A stretch of DNA of 64,000 bases from assembly GCA_049972525.1 (NCBI GenBank), contig JBMFKI010000004.1, forward strand, positions 42,923 to 106,922, in the 5' to 3' direction. Below the pieces are notes generated by a model that searched no databases, was not told where the DNA came from, and saw nothing but the letters and a program-made list of their open reading frames with translations. A program made the position numbers and the translations under genes. The stretch is from JAVZLQ01 sp049972525 (lineage in GTDB: Archaea > Thermoproteota > Bathyarchaeia > Bathyarchaeales > Bathycorpusculaceae). This document shows, one piece after another, positions 43,031 to 52,115 of the stretch. Every line of letters begins with the position of its first letter. Position 1 is the first letter of the stretch.

Positions 43031-44098
43031 TTAGCATATTCTTGGAACTGGGTCACCAACAGGTCTAGGAATAATTCTTTTTCCGCCGACGACCGTTTGC
43101 ATAGCCACACTATCAAAATCCATAGTTGCTTCACCTATGATTTCCGCATCCTTCCCCTCTTCAGTTGCCTTTAGAAGCTTCAAAACTTCCTCTGCTTTTT
43201 CCTTTATAACGCCCATGACTATTTTTCCCTCATTCCCAATTTCAAGCGGGTCCAACCCTAACATTTCACACGCCGCTTTAACGTCGCCTCTGACTGGAAT
43301 TTTATCCTCATATACAAGTATGCCGACGTGCGATTTCTCGCTGAACTCATTTAGGGCATCTGCTAGGCCTCCACGCGTTGGGTCTTTCATGGCTACTATG
43401 CCGCCGACTTCGTTTAGCAATCGTTGAATTAGGCGGTTTAAAGGTTTAACATCAGATTTTATGTCACTTCCAAAGCTCAACCCCTCCTGAGCGGATAAAA
43501 CACTTAAGCCGTGATCGCCAATTGTTCCAGAAATAATTATTTTGTCTCCAGCCATGAGGTTCGCATCAAGAACCCACCGTGTATTAAAGGCTCTTCTGAA
43601 CTGCTTAACAACGGTGATGTTCTTGTCTAAAGCCGCAGTTCGTCTGCCAACACCAGAAACATTTATTACGCACCCGCCTAGGCTTCCCTTCTCAACAACC
43701 TTTGTGTCGCCAGTAACTATGCTAACGCCAGCTTCAAGGCAGGTCTGCCGCATACTAGCCAAAATCCTTTCAAAATCAGCTAATGCTAAACCCTCTTCCA
43801 AAACAAGACCACAAGCTAAAGCGTATGGCTCAGCGCCTAAAACTGCAATATCATTAACCGTGCCTGAAACGGCTAAACGCCCAATATCACCGCCTGGAAA
43901 GAAAATGGGCTTAACAGCATGCGAATCGCTCTTTAGAACAGTGTCGCCAACAACCGCAGCGTCATCCAAAGCCTCAAGTGGAACCTCAAAGTTTGAAGTA
44001 CCACCAAAATACTTAACAATGTAGTTTTTAACAAGGTCGTGCATCACTGTTCCTCCAGCACCATGCAACATCGTGATACGTTCATTTTTGACAGCCAA
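43031..44098 (-). CDS. hypE: HypE hydrogenase maturation protein
   Basis: 355 residues, ending in the diagnostic PRIC, whose Cys is carbamoylated by HypF and dehydrated to thiocyanate. N-terminal HGAGG near 12, DDAAVV near 45, DPTRGGLADALNE near 240. It is separated from hypFCD and on the other strand, ending back-to-back with the PRC-barrel gene. Confidence 0.96.
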   Translation of the reverse strand: MAVKNERITMLHGAGGTVMHDLVKNYIVKYFGGTSNFEVPLEALDDAAVVGDTVLKSDSHAVKPIFFPGGDIGRLAVSGTVNDIAVLGAEPYALACGLVLEEGLALADFERILASMRQTCLEAGVSIVTGDTKVVEKGSLGGCVINVSGVGRRTAALDKNITVVKQFRRAFNTRWVLDANLMAGDKIIISGTIGDHGLSVLSAQEGLSFGSDIKSDVKPLNRLIQRLLNEVGGIVAMKDPTRGGLADALNEFSEKSHVGILVYEDKIPVRGDVKAACEMLGLDPLEIGNEGKIVMGVIKEKAEEVLKLLKATEEGKDAEIIGEATMDFDSVAMQTVVGGKRIIPRPVGDPVPRIC

Positions 44099-44292
44099 AT
44101 GTTTTCACTCCCACATTGACCTTGAATATTCTATTTCGCAGTTAAACATAAACAAATCGCAAAACAAATAAAAATTAATTCGTCAACTCGCATTAACTGG
44201 ATCTGCTTCCTTAACCAACCTAAAAAAAGTAGTTTACACATTCTACAGCATAGTTTGGGAGTGAAAAACAGTTTTAAAGCAAAGTAAGAGGG

Positions 44293-44300
44293 TTTATAAA
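44293..44300 (+). promoter_or_regulatory. Distal TATA-like box of the ribosomal cluster
   Basis: TTTATAAA, about 99 bases before the L22 start; it would start a longer leader near 44322. It may be a second promoter. Confidence 0.35.
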
Positions 44301-44341
44301 GCTTAATTCTGTCTGAAAACTGTTTACGCTGAAGGAAAACC

Positions 44342-44349
44342 ATATAAAT
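44342..44349 (+). promoter_or_regulatory. Proximal TATA-like box of the ribosomal cluster
   Basis: ATATAAAT, with transcription expected near 44370; GGAGAG follows in the short leader ahead of the GTG at 44392. Confidence 0.5.
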
Positions 44350-44391
44350 CGCATTGACGCTGTTCAATTGCACAGTTGGAGAGAGTATACA

Positions 44392-44877
44392 GTGCCAAAA
44401 TGGGGATACTCAATAACAGAGGAAGAATTAGACCCGGAAAAAACCGTTAAGGCAAGTGGACGAGAAGTTAGAGTATCCCATAAATCAGCTCGCGAAATAT
44501 GCAAAACAATCAAGGGAATGACGCTTAACCAAGCAAAACAATATCTTAAAGATGTCATAGCCAAAAAAAAAGCCGTCCCATTAAGAAGATATAAGAAAAA
44601 AGCTGGACATCGCCACGGGATGGATAAAACTTATGCTGGTAGATACCCTGTAAAAGCTGCAAGGCATATCCTAAAAGTTATTGATGAAGCAGAGGCAAAC
44701 GCCGAGTATAAGGGTTTGGACACGGAAAGGCTTAAGATAATTCACGCTTGCGCTTACCCTGGAATGAAAGTTAAACGTTTTATGCCGAGAGCACATGGAA
44801 GAGCATCTCCACACTTCGAAACATTAACCCACATCGAAATAGCCCTAGAAGAACAGTCAGAATCAGGTGAAACGTGA
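44392..44877 (+). CDS. rpl22: Ribosomal protein L22 (uL22)
   Basis: 161 residues from a GTG; the archaeal start PKWGYS follows at once and GGAG lies upstream, so the TTG at 44368 is unlikely. Contains VSHKSAREICKTIKG and the C-terminal KRFMPRAHGRA tip that lines the exit tunnel. First gene of the cluster here: L3, L4, L23, L2 and S19, usually upstream, are not present. Confidence 0.95.
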   Translation: MPKWGYSITEEELDPEKTVKASGREVRVSHKSAREICKTIKGMTLNQAKQYLKDVIAKKKAVPLRRYKKKAGHRHGMDKTYAGRYPVKAARHILKVIDEAEANAEYKGLDTERLKIIHACAYPGMKVKRFMPRAHGRASPHFETLTHIEIALEEQSESGET

Positions 44878-45578
44878 TGGCAGCTGTCAAACATTTCATA
44901 ACCGAATCTAAAAAAAGGACGGAAATCGACGAATTCTTGCAGGAAAAGCTTGAAAGAGCCGGATATGGCGGGGTGACAATTTCTAAAACTCCGCTTGGAA
45001 CTCATATAGTTATTTATGCAATGCGCCCCGGCTTGGTTATTGGCCGCGGTGGAGAGACAATAAAGGAACTTGCGACAATTTTAGAGGAGAAGTTTAAAGT
45101 TCCAAACCCGCAGATTTCTGTTTCTGAAATTGAAGTCCCAGAATTAAACCCGTACGTTGTGGCTTCCCGTGTTGCATCAGCCCTAGAAAGGGGAGTACAC
45201 TTCAGAAGAGCTGGATTCTGGGCTTTAAACCAGGTAATGGAAGCTGGAGCCTTAGGTGTTGAAATAATAATAAGTGGAAAGTTGAGGACGGAGAGAGCCC
45301 GATACGAAAAGTTTAGGGCCGGATACCTGCCAAGATGTGGAGACCCCCCACTTAAGTATATGCGAAAGGCAGAAGTTCATGTGCAGTTGAAACCTGGAAT
45401 ATTTGGCGTAAAAGTTAGAATAATGCCGCCAGACGCAGTTTTTCCAGATAAAATCAAAATAGCTGAAGCTCTACCGCCGGAAGAGGAAAAACCAGCAGAA
45501 GAGACGCTAGAAGTTTCTGAAGAAAACACTGAAAAGAACGCTGAAGACACGGGTGAGGAGAAGGAGGAAAAAGAGTAG
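44877..45578 (+). CDS. rps3: Ribosomal protein S3 (uS3)
   Basis: 233 residues; ATG overlaps the L22 stop (TGATG). KH domain with VIGRGGETIKEL near 52-63. The last 35 residues are a Glu-rich acidic tail (EEEKPAEETLEVSEEN...), longer than needed for the fold. Confidence 0.96.
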   Translation: MAAVKHFITESKKRTEIDEFLQEKLERAGYGGVTISKTPLGTHIVIYAMRPGLVIGRGGETIKELATILEEKFKVPNPQISVSEIEVPELNPYVVASRVASALERGVHFRRAGFWALNQVMEAGALGVEIIISGKLRTERARYEKFRAGYLPRCGDPPLKYMRKAEVHVQLKPGIFGVKVRIMPPDAVFPDKIKIAEALPPEEEKPAEETLEVSEENTEKNAEDTGEEKEEKE

Positions 45579-45818
45579 ATGCCGACCATGCGCATCAAGG
45601 AAATACGAGAAATGTCCTCTGACGATAGAATGAAAAAGCTTAGAGAACTAAAAACGGAACTTGTAAGGCTTAAAACAATGATTAAGGCCGGAGGCACCGT
45701 TGAAAACCCTGCTATGATAAGGGAACTGCGCAAAACAATTGCGAGAATACTAACAATCGAGAAGGAAGAGAGGAGCAAGCGGGCGAAGGCCGAGAAAGAG
45801 AGGAAGAAAGAGAAATGA
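45579..45818 (+). CDS. rpl29: Ribosomal protein L29 (uL29)
   Basis: 79 residues, directly abutting S3. Two helices with the ELVRLKTMI and NPAMIRELRKTIARILT segments typical of L29, and a basic KERKKEK tail. Confidence 0.95.
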   Translation: MPTMRIKEIREMSSDDRMKKLRELKTELVRLKTMIKAGGTVENPAMIRELRKTIARILTIEKEERSKRAKAEKERKKEK

Positions 45819-46096
45819 AAGTTACGCCAGATATAATCCGATATGAGTTTATAGGAACAAAAGCGAAAGTTGCAAAAAGTAGCAACCCCTATTGTGTCGA
45901 AATTGTTGGCAAAGTTATAGATGAAACACGAAACACGTTTACAATTTTACATTATGGGAAGAGGAAGGTCATCATAAAGGACTCATCAACCTTTCATTTC
46001 AGCTTCCCAGACGGAACGGTTGTTGAAGTTGATGGTAAACTTCTTGTTGGAAAACCAGAAGACCGCGTAAAAAGGCGCTTAAGGAGGCTCTGGTAA
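45815..46096 (+). CDS. rnp1: Ribonuclease P protein component 1 (Rpp29)
   Basis: 93 residues, Sm-like barrel with FIGTKAKVAKSSNP, GKVIDETRNTF and SFPDGTVVEVDGKLL. It is a protein subunit of RNase P and occupies its usual archaeal site between L29 and S17, overlapping both neighbours by a few bases. Confidence 0.95.
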   Translation: MKVTPDIIRYEFIGTKAKVAKSSNPYCVEIVGKVIDETRNTFTILHYGKRKVIIKDSSTFHFSFPDGTVVEVDGKLLVGKPEDRVKRRLRRLW

Positions 46097-46425
46097 TGTC
46101 ACTTGCATTTAAAAAACCAAAGAAGACATGTAATGACAGAAACTGTCCATTTCACGGTGACCTACCCGTAAGAGGTAGAGTTTTAGACGGATACGTTGTC
46201 AGCGCAAAAATGGACAAGACAGTCATTGTGAAACGCGATTATCTACAGTACGTTCCAAAGTTTATGAGATACGAACGGAGGCAAAGTCGCATTCCATCAC
46301 ATAATCCGCCATGCATAGACGCGAAAGAAGGCGACCGCGTAATAATAGCCGAGTGTAGACCTATAAGCAAAACAGTCTCGTTTGTGGTTGTGGAAAAGCT
46401 GGGGGAGAAGCAAAATGGCGGCTAA
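46096..46425 (+). CDS. rps17: Ribosomal protein S17 (uS17)
   Basis: 109 residues. OB fold with GRVLDGYVVSAKMDKTVIVKRDY-type core near 30-50 and CNDRNCPFHG at the N-terminus, an archaeal feature. Overlaps L14 by 11 bases. Confidence 0.96.
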   Translation: MSLAFKKPKKTCNDRNCPFHGDLPVRGRVLDGYVVSAKMDKTVIVKRDYLQYVPKFMRYERRQSRIPSHNPPCIDAKEGDRVIIAECRPISKTVSFVVVEKLGEKQNGG

Positions 46426-46855
46426 AGCGAAGCAACGCGCACTTGTTGCAAAGGGGATGATTGGACACGGACCGAAACTCTCACGTGGATTACCAACGGG
46501 GTCGATACTGCGATGCGCGGATAACACGGGCGCGAGAGAATTACGCTTAGTCCAAGTTATGGGCTATAAGGGAAGACTACGCCGTTATCCATCTGCGGCA
46601 GTTGGAGACAGAATAACGGTTTCTGTTAGACATGGAACGCCAGACATGAGGAAAAAAATCTTCCAAGCAGTTGTCGTAAGGCAGAGAAAACCGTTCAGAA
46701 GAACAGAAGGCGTCTGGATTCAATTTGAAGACAACGCCGCGGTGATAATAACTCCAGACGGAGAAATGAAAGGCTCCGAGATCCGCGGACCAGTAGCAAG
46801 AGAGGCTGCGGAAAGATGGCCGAGAATAGCAAGCGCCGCGACGATAATAGTGTAG
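46415..46855 (+). CDS. rpl14: Ribosomal protein L14 (uL14)
   Basis: 146 residues from the ATG at 46415 (GGGGGAG upstream); the frame is open further but the S17 overlap and the site favour this start. Conserved SILRCADNTGARELRLVQV and the SEIRGPVAREAAERWPRIAS end. Confidence 0.96.
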   Translation: MAAKAKQRALVAKGMIGHGPKLSRGLPTGSILRCADNTGARELRLVQVMGYKGRLRRYPSAAVGDRITVSVRHGTPDMRKKIFQAVVVRQRKPFRRTEGVWIQFEDNAAVIITPDGEMKGSEIRGPVAREAAERWPRIASAATIIV

Positions 46856-46864
46856 GTGAAATAG

Positions 46865-47470
46865 ATGCAAACAATAAAAGTGATGACGAGTAAACCTTCA
46901 AAACAGAGAAAAATGATTTTTCAGGCGCCAAACCACTTACGCCAAAAACTCTTCGCCGCCCCACTCTCGCCAGAGTTGAGGGCTACACATAGAGTGAAAA
47001 GTTTATCAGTCAGAAGCGGAGACACCGTTCGCATAATACGGGGAGACCATAAAGGATTCGAAGGAAAAGTGACTCGCGTTGACAGAAACAAGTATAGAAT
47101 TTACGTTGAAGGCTTAACCCGAGAGAAAGTTGATGGAACAACAATTTTCGTTCCAATACACCCATCAAAAGTTATGATTACAAAACTGAACCTTGATGAC
47201 AAGTGGCGCAAAAAAATACTGGAAAGAAAGAAAGGTGCCTTAAGAAAAGCTGAAAAAGTGGAAGAAGCAGCAGAAAAGCCTCCTGAAAAAATTGAAGAAG
47301 AAATCGCAGAAAAACCACCAGCGAAGCCTAAGCGTACAAGAAGAGCCCCAAGGAAAACTACAGCAAAGAAAACCGAAAAAACAGCTGAAAAGGAAGAAGA
47401 GAAAGAGAAAAAATCGAGGAAGACGAGGACTAAACGCGAATCCAAAAAGAAAACTGAAGGAGAAACATAA
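46865..47470 (+). CDS. rpl24: Ribosomal protein L24 (uL24) with long charged tail
   Basis: 201 residues. Residues 1-120 are L24 with the KOW motif (VRIIRGDHKGFEGKV near 56-70). From about 125 to the end the chain is a low-complexity Lys/Glu/Arg/Pro tail of some 75 residues, unusually long for archaeal L24. It may fold on rRNA or be disordered. Confidence 0.95.
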   Translation: MQTIKVMTSKPSKQRKMIFQAPNHLRQKLFAAPLSPELRATHRVKSLSVRSGDTVRIIRGDHKGFEGKVTRVDRNKYRIYVEGLTREKVDGTTIFVPIHPSKVMITKLNLDDKWRKKILERKKGALRKAEKVEEAAEKPPEKIEEEIAEKPPAKPKRTRRAPRKTTAKKTEKTAEKEEEKEKKSRKTRTKRESKKKTEGET

Positions 47471-47472
47471 AT

Positions 47473-48240
47473 ATGGGGAGAAAAGGAGAATCTAAGGGGC
47501 TGAAACGCAAACCAGCGCCAAAATTCTGGCCTATACACAGAAAAGAAAGCGTGTGGGTTGTAAAACCCTCTCCAGGGCCACATGCAACTGAAAAAAGTTT
47601 GCCGCTTGCCATAATTCTGCGTGACATCCTTGGATTTGCCAAAACAAGAAAGGAGGCTAAAACAATAGTTGCAAATGGAAAAGTTTACGTTGACGGAAAA
47701 ATTAGACGCGAGGATAATTTTCCAGTAGGTCCCATGGACGTTATAACAATACCCGAAGCTAACCAATATTTCCGCATCTTACCAGCTGAAAAAGGCTTAA
47801 TTTTGCAGTCAATCAACAAGGAAGAAACAACTTTTAAACTTTGCAGAATCGAAGACAAGATTATCCTAAAGGGCGGGCATTTGCAGCTAAACCTTCACGA
47901 TGGCTCAAACATTCAAATAAAAGTTGCAGACCCGAAAAACCCGTTAGAGGACATTTACAAAACTTTTGACACCGTTAAAGTAAGCTTGCCGGACAAGCAA
48001 ATTCTTGAGCACATAAAAATGAAGGAAGGATGCTACGCGATAATTACTGGTGGAAAAAATGTTGGAAAATACGGCAAAATTGTGGAAATTGAAAGTGCAG
48101 AAGCTAAAAAGCGCAGGAACGCTCTAGTGACATTGGAAGACGAAAACGGCAACAGGTATCAGACAATACTGAACTTCACCTTTGTAGTTGGAGAAAACAA
48201 ACCACTAATAGCCTTACCGGAGGTCAGAGCAGTTGTCTGA
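47473..48240 (+). CDS. rps4e: Ribosomal protein S4e (eS4)
   Basis: 255 residues. S4-like RNA-binding segment (TRKEAKTIVANGKVYVDGKIRRE near 58-80), central domain and a KOW-like GGKNVGKYGKI near 193. Typical archaeal position between L24 and L5; overlaps L5 by 8 bases. Confidence 0.96.
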   Translation: MGRKGESKGLKRKPAPKFWPIHRKESVWVVKPSPGPHATEKSLPLAIILRDILGFAKTRKEAKTIVANGKVYVDGKIRREDNFPVGPMDVITIPEANQYFRILPAEKGLILQSINKEETTFKLCRIEDKIILKGGHLQLNLHDGSNIQIKVADPKNPLEDIYKTFDTVKVSLPDKQILEHIKMKEGCYAIITGGKNVGKYGKIVEIESAEAKKRRNALVTLEDENGNRYQTILNFTFVVGENKPLIALPEVRAVV

Positions 48241-48772
48241 AGATGAGATTCGCAAAAAGTGGGAAACCCAACCAATGTTAAAACCCAAAATTGAAAAAGT
48301 TGTTGTTAACATAAGTGTTGGAAAATCAGGGGAACCCCTAGAAAAGGCAACAAAAGTTTTGAAGGAGTTAACTGGGCAGACGCCATGTAAAAGAAAGGCG
48401 AAGAAGACAATAAGGGACTTTGGAATTAGAAGAGGTGAACCAACAGCTTGTATAGTTACTCTCAGAAAGCATAGAGCGATAGAATTTCTAAAGAAAGTTC
48501 TGCCTGTTGTCGACAACAAAATTTCAAAAGAAAGCTTGGATAAGTATGGCAACTTTGCATTCGGCATAAAGGAGCATATAGAAATTCCAGGAGTAAAATA
48601 CGACCCAGAAATTGGAATATTTGGAATGGATATATGCGTGTTCCTAAGCCGTCCAGGATACCGTGTGAAAGAGCGAAGACTTGAAAAAGCGAAGATAGGT
48701 TCAAAGCATATGCTAACGCCAGAAGAAACTATGGTTTTCGTGAAAGAAACCCTTGGAGTGGAAATTGTTTGA
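48233..48772 (+). CDS. rpl5: Ribosomal protein L5 (uL5)
   Basis: 179 residues from a TTG with GGAGG nine bases upstream. VVVNISVGKSGEPLEKATKVL and GNFAFGIKEHIEIPG are characteristic. It binds 5S rRNA. Confidence 0.95.
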   Translation: MSEDEIRKKWETQPMLKPKIEKVVVNISVGKSGEPLEKATKVLKELTGQTPCKRKAKKTIRDFGIRRGEPTACIVTLRKHRAIEFLKKVLPVVDNKISKESLDKYGNFAFGIKEHIEIPGVKYDPEIGIFGMDICVFLSRPGYRVKERRLEKAKIGSKHMLTPEETMVFVKETLGVEIV

Positions 48773-48791
48773 AACTCGGAGGCAGTTAGAA

Positions 48792-48956
48792 ATGGGTAAA
48801 GTGAAACCTAAAAAGGAAAGAAAATATGGTAAAGGGGCTAGGCCGTGCAGCAGATGTGGATCTTACGGGCCTGTTATTCGGCGTTACAACTTATATTTAT
48901 GTAGGCATTGTTTTAGGGAAGTAGCCAAAAAGCTTGGATTTAAAAAATATGAGTGA
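48792..48956 (+). CDS. rps14: Ribosomal protein S14 (uS14), zinc form
   Basis: 54 residues from the ATG at 48792 with GGAGG upstream. Zinc ligands CSRC and CRHC are present. The longer frame to 48753 lies inside L5. Confidence 0.95.
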   Translation: MGKVKPKKERKYGKGARPCSRCGSYGPVIRRYNLYLCRHCFREVAKKLGFKKYE

Positions 48957-48968
48957 GAGGAAAACGTG

Positions 48969-49352
48969 ATGGACACGGTGTCTAATGGTTTGACAACTAT
49001 AATAAACAACGAGGCTCGCAACAAGAGAGAGTGTATAGTTAGCCCAGCCTCTAAACTTCTTGGCAGAGTTTTAAGGATAATGCAACTTAATGGATACATT
49101 GGCGAATTCGAATTTATAGATGATGGACGTTCCGGAAAGTTTAAGGTTCAACTTTTAGGCAGGATAAACAAGTGTGGCGCAATCCGACCGCGCTTTTCAG
49201 TGAGAATTGACGAAATAGAAGAATGGGAGAAAAAATTTCTTCCATCAAAGGATGTTGGAATACTAGTAATTTCAACCTCAAAGGGCATATTATCCCACAG
49301 GGAAGCAAAAGAAAAGCGCATCGGAGGCAAACTGGTGGCATTCGTGTATTGA
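48969..49352 (+). CDS. rps8: Ribosomal protein S8 (uS8)
   Basis: 127 residues. Starts at ATG 48969 (GTG at 48966 possible; AGAGG upstream). Contains the C-terminal STSKGILSHREAKEKRIGGKLVAFVY motif. Confidence 0.95.
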   Translation: MDTVSNGLTTIINNEARNKRECIVSPASKLLGRVLRIMQLNGYIGEFEFIDDGRSGKFKVQLLGRINKCGAIRPRFSVRIDEIEEWEKKFLPSKDVGILVISTSKGILSHREAKEKRIGGKLVAFVY

Positions 49353-49366
49353 TGGAGGCGTTTGAA

Positions 49367-49915
49367 ATGCGAGCAATAGAAGTATCAAAGACGATTCGTG
49401 TGCCAGAAGAAGTCGAGATAAAGATGGAAGGGAAAAGGATAACTGTAAAAGGTCCCAAGGGAACATTAACACGCGACTTTTCATATGTGCCAATATCAAT
49501 GGAGGTTAAAGACAAAGAAATTTACATTTGGGCTAGGTGGCCAAGCAAAAAGGAAACAGCCTTGGTTGGCACAATTTACTCTCATATTCAGAACATGATT
49601 ACTGGTGTTAGGAAGGGTTTCACCTACAAACTTAAAATAGTTTTCTCTCACTTTCCAATTTCAGTCAAGGTTAAGGACAATTACGTCTTAATCGAGAACT
49701 TTACTGGTGAAAGAAACCCGAGAAGAGCAAAAATAATTGGAAATCCAAAAATCAAAATTTTAAGCGAGGACATAATTGTTCAAGGCATAAATTTGGAAGA
49801 AGTAAGCCAAACTGCAGCAAACATAGAGCAAGCAACAAAAGTGAAAAAGAAAGATCCACGTGTCTTCTTAGATGGCATATATGTTTATGAAAGAACTGAG
49901 GGAATGGAAGAGTGA
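49367..49915 (+). CDS. rpl6: Ribosomal protein L6 (uL6)
   Basis: 182 residues from ATG 49367, eight bases after GGAGG; earlier in-frame starts overlap S8. Contains ITVKGPKGTLTRDF and the C-terminal KKKDPRVFLDGIYVYER. Confidence 0.95.
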   Translation: MRAIEVSKTIRVPEEVEIKMEGKRITVKGPKGTLTRDFSYVPISMEVKDKEIYIWARWPSKKETALVGTIYSHIQNMITGVRKGFTYKLKIVFSHFPISVKVKDNYVLIENFTGERNPRRAKIIGNPKIKILSEDIIVQGINLEEVSQTAANIEQATKVKKKDPRVFLDGIYVYERTEGMEE

Positions 49916-50421
49916 AAGAGCCAAAACCAACAACAGCTGAAAAATTGCTGGAAATAAGAAGGCGCGTAAAGGCAAAAAAGCCAAACTTTGTTAGACAGGA
50001 GAGTTGGCGCTACAAACGCCTAAAGGAAAATTGGCGAAAACCGAAGGGCATAGACAACAAAATGCGAAGAAAAATAAAGGGATGGCCGCCGACAGCGAAC
50101 ACAGGATATAGGGGACCAAAAGCCGCGAGGGGGCTACACCCGTCGGGTTATGAGGAAGTACTCATTTACAATGTTGATGACCTTAAAAAAGTTGACCCAA
50201 AAACTCAAGCCATAAAAATTGCGCATACTGTTGGAAAAAAGAAACGCGCTCAAATTCTTACAGAAGCAAAGAAAAAGCACATGGTTATTCTGAACGTTAA
50301 AGAAATTAAGGAGGAAAAAGCCCCAGAGGAGAAGAAAGTGGCGACGGAAGAAGCAAAGCAAAAGAAGAGGAAGCCGAGGAAGAAGAGTGAAGGAGAACAG
50401 GAAGGCGATGACGCAGCTTAA
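49912..50421 (+). CDS. rpl32e: Ribosomal protein L32e (eL32) with charged tail
   Basis: 169 residues from GTG, overlapping L6 by 4 bases. FVRQESWRYKRLKENWRKPKG-type core near 24-43 and the GYRGPKAARGLHPSGYEEVL segment. The last 35 residues are a Lys/Glu-rich tail like that of L24. Confidence 0.95.
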   Translation: MKEPKPTTAEKLLEIRRRVKAKKPNFVRQESWRYKRLKENWRKPKGIDNKMRRKIKGWPPTANTGYRGPKAARGLHPSGYEEVLIYNVDDLKKVDPKTQAIKIAHTVGKKKRAQILTEAKKKHMVILNVKEIKEEKAPEEKKVATEEAKQKKRKPRKKSEGEQEGDDAA

Positions 50422-50863
50422 AAGTCAAAGACGGCTAGCAGCAAAAGTCCTTAGAGTTGGCGAGAGCAGAGTCTGGATAGACCCGGAGAGAACAGACGAT
50501 GTAGAAGCAGCAATAACAAGAGAAGAAATTAGGAAGCTCATCCATGAAGGTATAATAAAGCCGCTTCCGGAAAAGGGAGTAAGCCGCGCGAGGGCACGAA
50601 TTTTACATGAAAAGAAAAAGAGAGGAAGGAGACGTGGCGCTGGAAGCAAAAGCGGCGCGGCGCATACAAAGATTTCGAAAAAAGAGGCTTGGATGACCAA
50701 GATTCGAGCGTTAAGGAAGAAGCTCCGCGAATTAAAGGCTAAGAAGATCATAACAGAGAACGCGTATCGGAAACTTTACAAGATGGCAAGCAGCGGAAGA
50801 TTCAGTTCAGTCGCAGACTTGGAACGGTATTTGAAAGCGCATGAACTTTGGAGGAAACGCTGA
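50408..50863 (+). CDS. rpl19e: Ribosomal protein L19e (eL19)
   Basis: 151 residues from ATG 50408, overlapping the L32e end by 14 bases; AGGAAGG upstream. LKSQRRLAAKVLRVG start and the GRRRGAGSKSG region are typical. Confidence 0.95.
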   Translation: MTQLKSQRRLAAKVLRVGESRVWIDPERTDDVEAAITREEIRKLIHEGIIKPLPEKGVSRARARILHEKKKRGRRRGAGSKSGAAHTKISKKEAWMTKIRALRKKLRELKAKKIITENAYRKLYKMASSGRFSSVADLERYLKAHELWRKR

Positions 50864-51468
50864 TGACGAAAGGTTCAAATTATTCTGTTCCATTCCGTCG
50901 CAGAAGGGAGGGAAAAACAGACTACAGAAAGAGGAAAGCCCTAATACTTTCTGGAAAGCCACGTCTCGTGGTTCGCTCATCGCTTAAAAACATAATTGCA
51001 CAGGTGATTGTTGCAAAGCCAGAAGGGGACAAAGTTCTAGTTTCAGCGCACAGCAGAGAGTTGGAGAAGCTCGGTTGGAAAGCTCCTAGGGGAAACGTTC
51101 CAGCGGCATATCTGACAGGGCTCCTATGCGGGTTTAAGGCAAAATCGAACGGAATAAAAGAGGCGATTTTGGATATAGGGTTGCGTTCACCATCAAAAGG
51201 CGCCAGAGTTTTCGCTGTTCTCAAGGGAGTTTTAGATGCTGGAGTTGACGTACCACACAGCGAAGAAAAACTGCCAGATGAAAAAAGGATAAGCGGCGAA
51301 CACATCGCAGAATACGCGAAAATTTTAGCTTCAAACGCTGAAGAATACCAAGCGAGGTTCTCCCAATACTTAAAAAAAGAAGTTCCACCTGAAAACCTTA
51401 CAAAACACTTTGCTCAAGTTAAAGCCGAAATAGTTGCCGCATTTAAAAGTGGAGGTAAAAAGAAATGA
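50863..51468 (+). CDS. rpl18: Ribosomal protein L18 (uL18)
   Basis: 201 residues from ATG 50863 (GGAGG eight bases upstream; TGATG overlap with L19e). VPFRRRREGKTDYRKRKAL start and GKPRLVVRSSLKNI. Binds 5S rRNA with L5. Confidence 0.95.
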   Translation: MTKGSNYSVPFRRRREGKTDYRKRKALILSGKPRLVVRSSLKNIIAQVIVAKPEGDKVLVSAHSRELEKLGWKAPRGNVPAAYLTGLLCGFKAKSNGIKEAILDIGLRSPSKGARVFAVLKGVLDAGVDVPHSEEKLPDEKRISGEHIAEYAKILASNAEEYQARFSQYLKKEVPPENLTKHFAQVKAEIVAAFKSGGKKK

Positions 51469-52115
51469 TGGCTAGGAATGAGGAAAAGGCAAAATCTGAA
51501 GCGTTAGAGCAATGGGTTCCAAGAACACGCCTTGGAAAAATGATTCAAGAGGGCAGAATAACATCAATTGAGGAAGTTTTTGCTGGCGGTTACCAAATAC
51601 GTGAACCACAAATTGTTGATGTTCTCCTACCAGAACTGGAAGAAGAAGTCATAAACATAAACCTCGTCCAAAAGCAGACGGACGCAGGGGAAAAATCAAG
51701 GTTCAAAGCAATTGTCGCTGTTGGAAACAGGGACGGTTACATAGGATTAGGATCTGGAAAGGCGAGTCAAGTGCGAACAGCAATAGAGAAAGCTTCAGCT
51801 GAAGCCCGTCTGAACATAACGCCAATAAGAAGAGGTTGTGGAAGTTGGGAATGTGGATGCGGAAAACCACATTCTGTGCCGTTCCAAGTTGACGGAAAAT
51901 GCGGCGGAGTGAAAATAGTCATCGTCCCCGGGCCTAGAGGTTTGGGTCTTGTTGCAAGTGAAGTTTCAAAGGTCATTTTGGGTTTAGCAGGAATAAAGGA
52001 CTGCTGGACAAGAAGTTATGGTTCAACGAGAACTGTTCCCTCATTTGCCTATGCGGTTTTTGACGCTTTAAAGAAAACTTACAGTCTTATAACTCCAATG
52101 GATTGGGTGAAATAG
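51465..52115 (+). CDS. rps5: Ribosomal protein S5 (uS5)
   Basis: 216 residues; two adjacent ATGs, GGAGG upstream, 4-base overlap with L18. FKAIVAVGNRDGYIGLGSGKA near 84-104 and the C-terminal RTVPSFAYAVFDALKKT are typical. Confidence 0.96.
   Translation: MMARNEEKAKSEALEQWVPRTRLGKMIQEGRITSIEEVFAGGYQIREPQIVDVLLPELEEEVININLVQKQTDAGEKSRFKAIVAVGNRDGYIGLGSGKASQVRTAIEKASAEARLNITPIRRGCGSWECGCGKPHSVPFQVDGKCGGVKIVIVPGPRGLGLVASEVSKVILGLAGIKDCWTRSYGSTRTVPSFAYAVFDALKKTYSLITPMDWVK

Larger units (their letters stand above)
44099..44391. other. Intergenic region between hypE and the ribosomal cluster
   Basis: About 293 bases of AT-rich sequence without a credible gene. It holds two plus-strand TATA-like boxes for the ribosomal cluster and, on the minus side, the upstream region of hypE. 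No tRNA or snoRNA-like fold was recognised. Confidence 0.5.

Noticed and set aside
44131..44373. Minus-strand 80-residue frame between hypE and L22
   Set aside because: Overlaps the ribosomal promoter, composition is not protein-like and no family is seen.
44099..44391. Possible small RNA or C/D box RNA before L22
   Set aside because: CTGA-like boxes occur but no RUGAUGA box in a correct arrangement; two TATA boxes explain the region better.
45377..47766. Minus-strand Ser/Phe-rich frames opposite the ribosomal genes
   Set aside because: They mirror Lys/Glu-rich tails on the coding strand and carry no domains.
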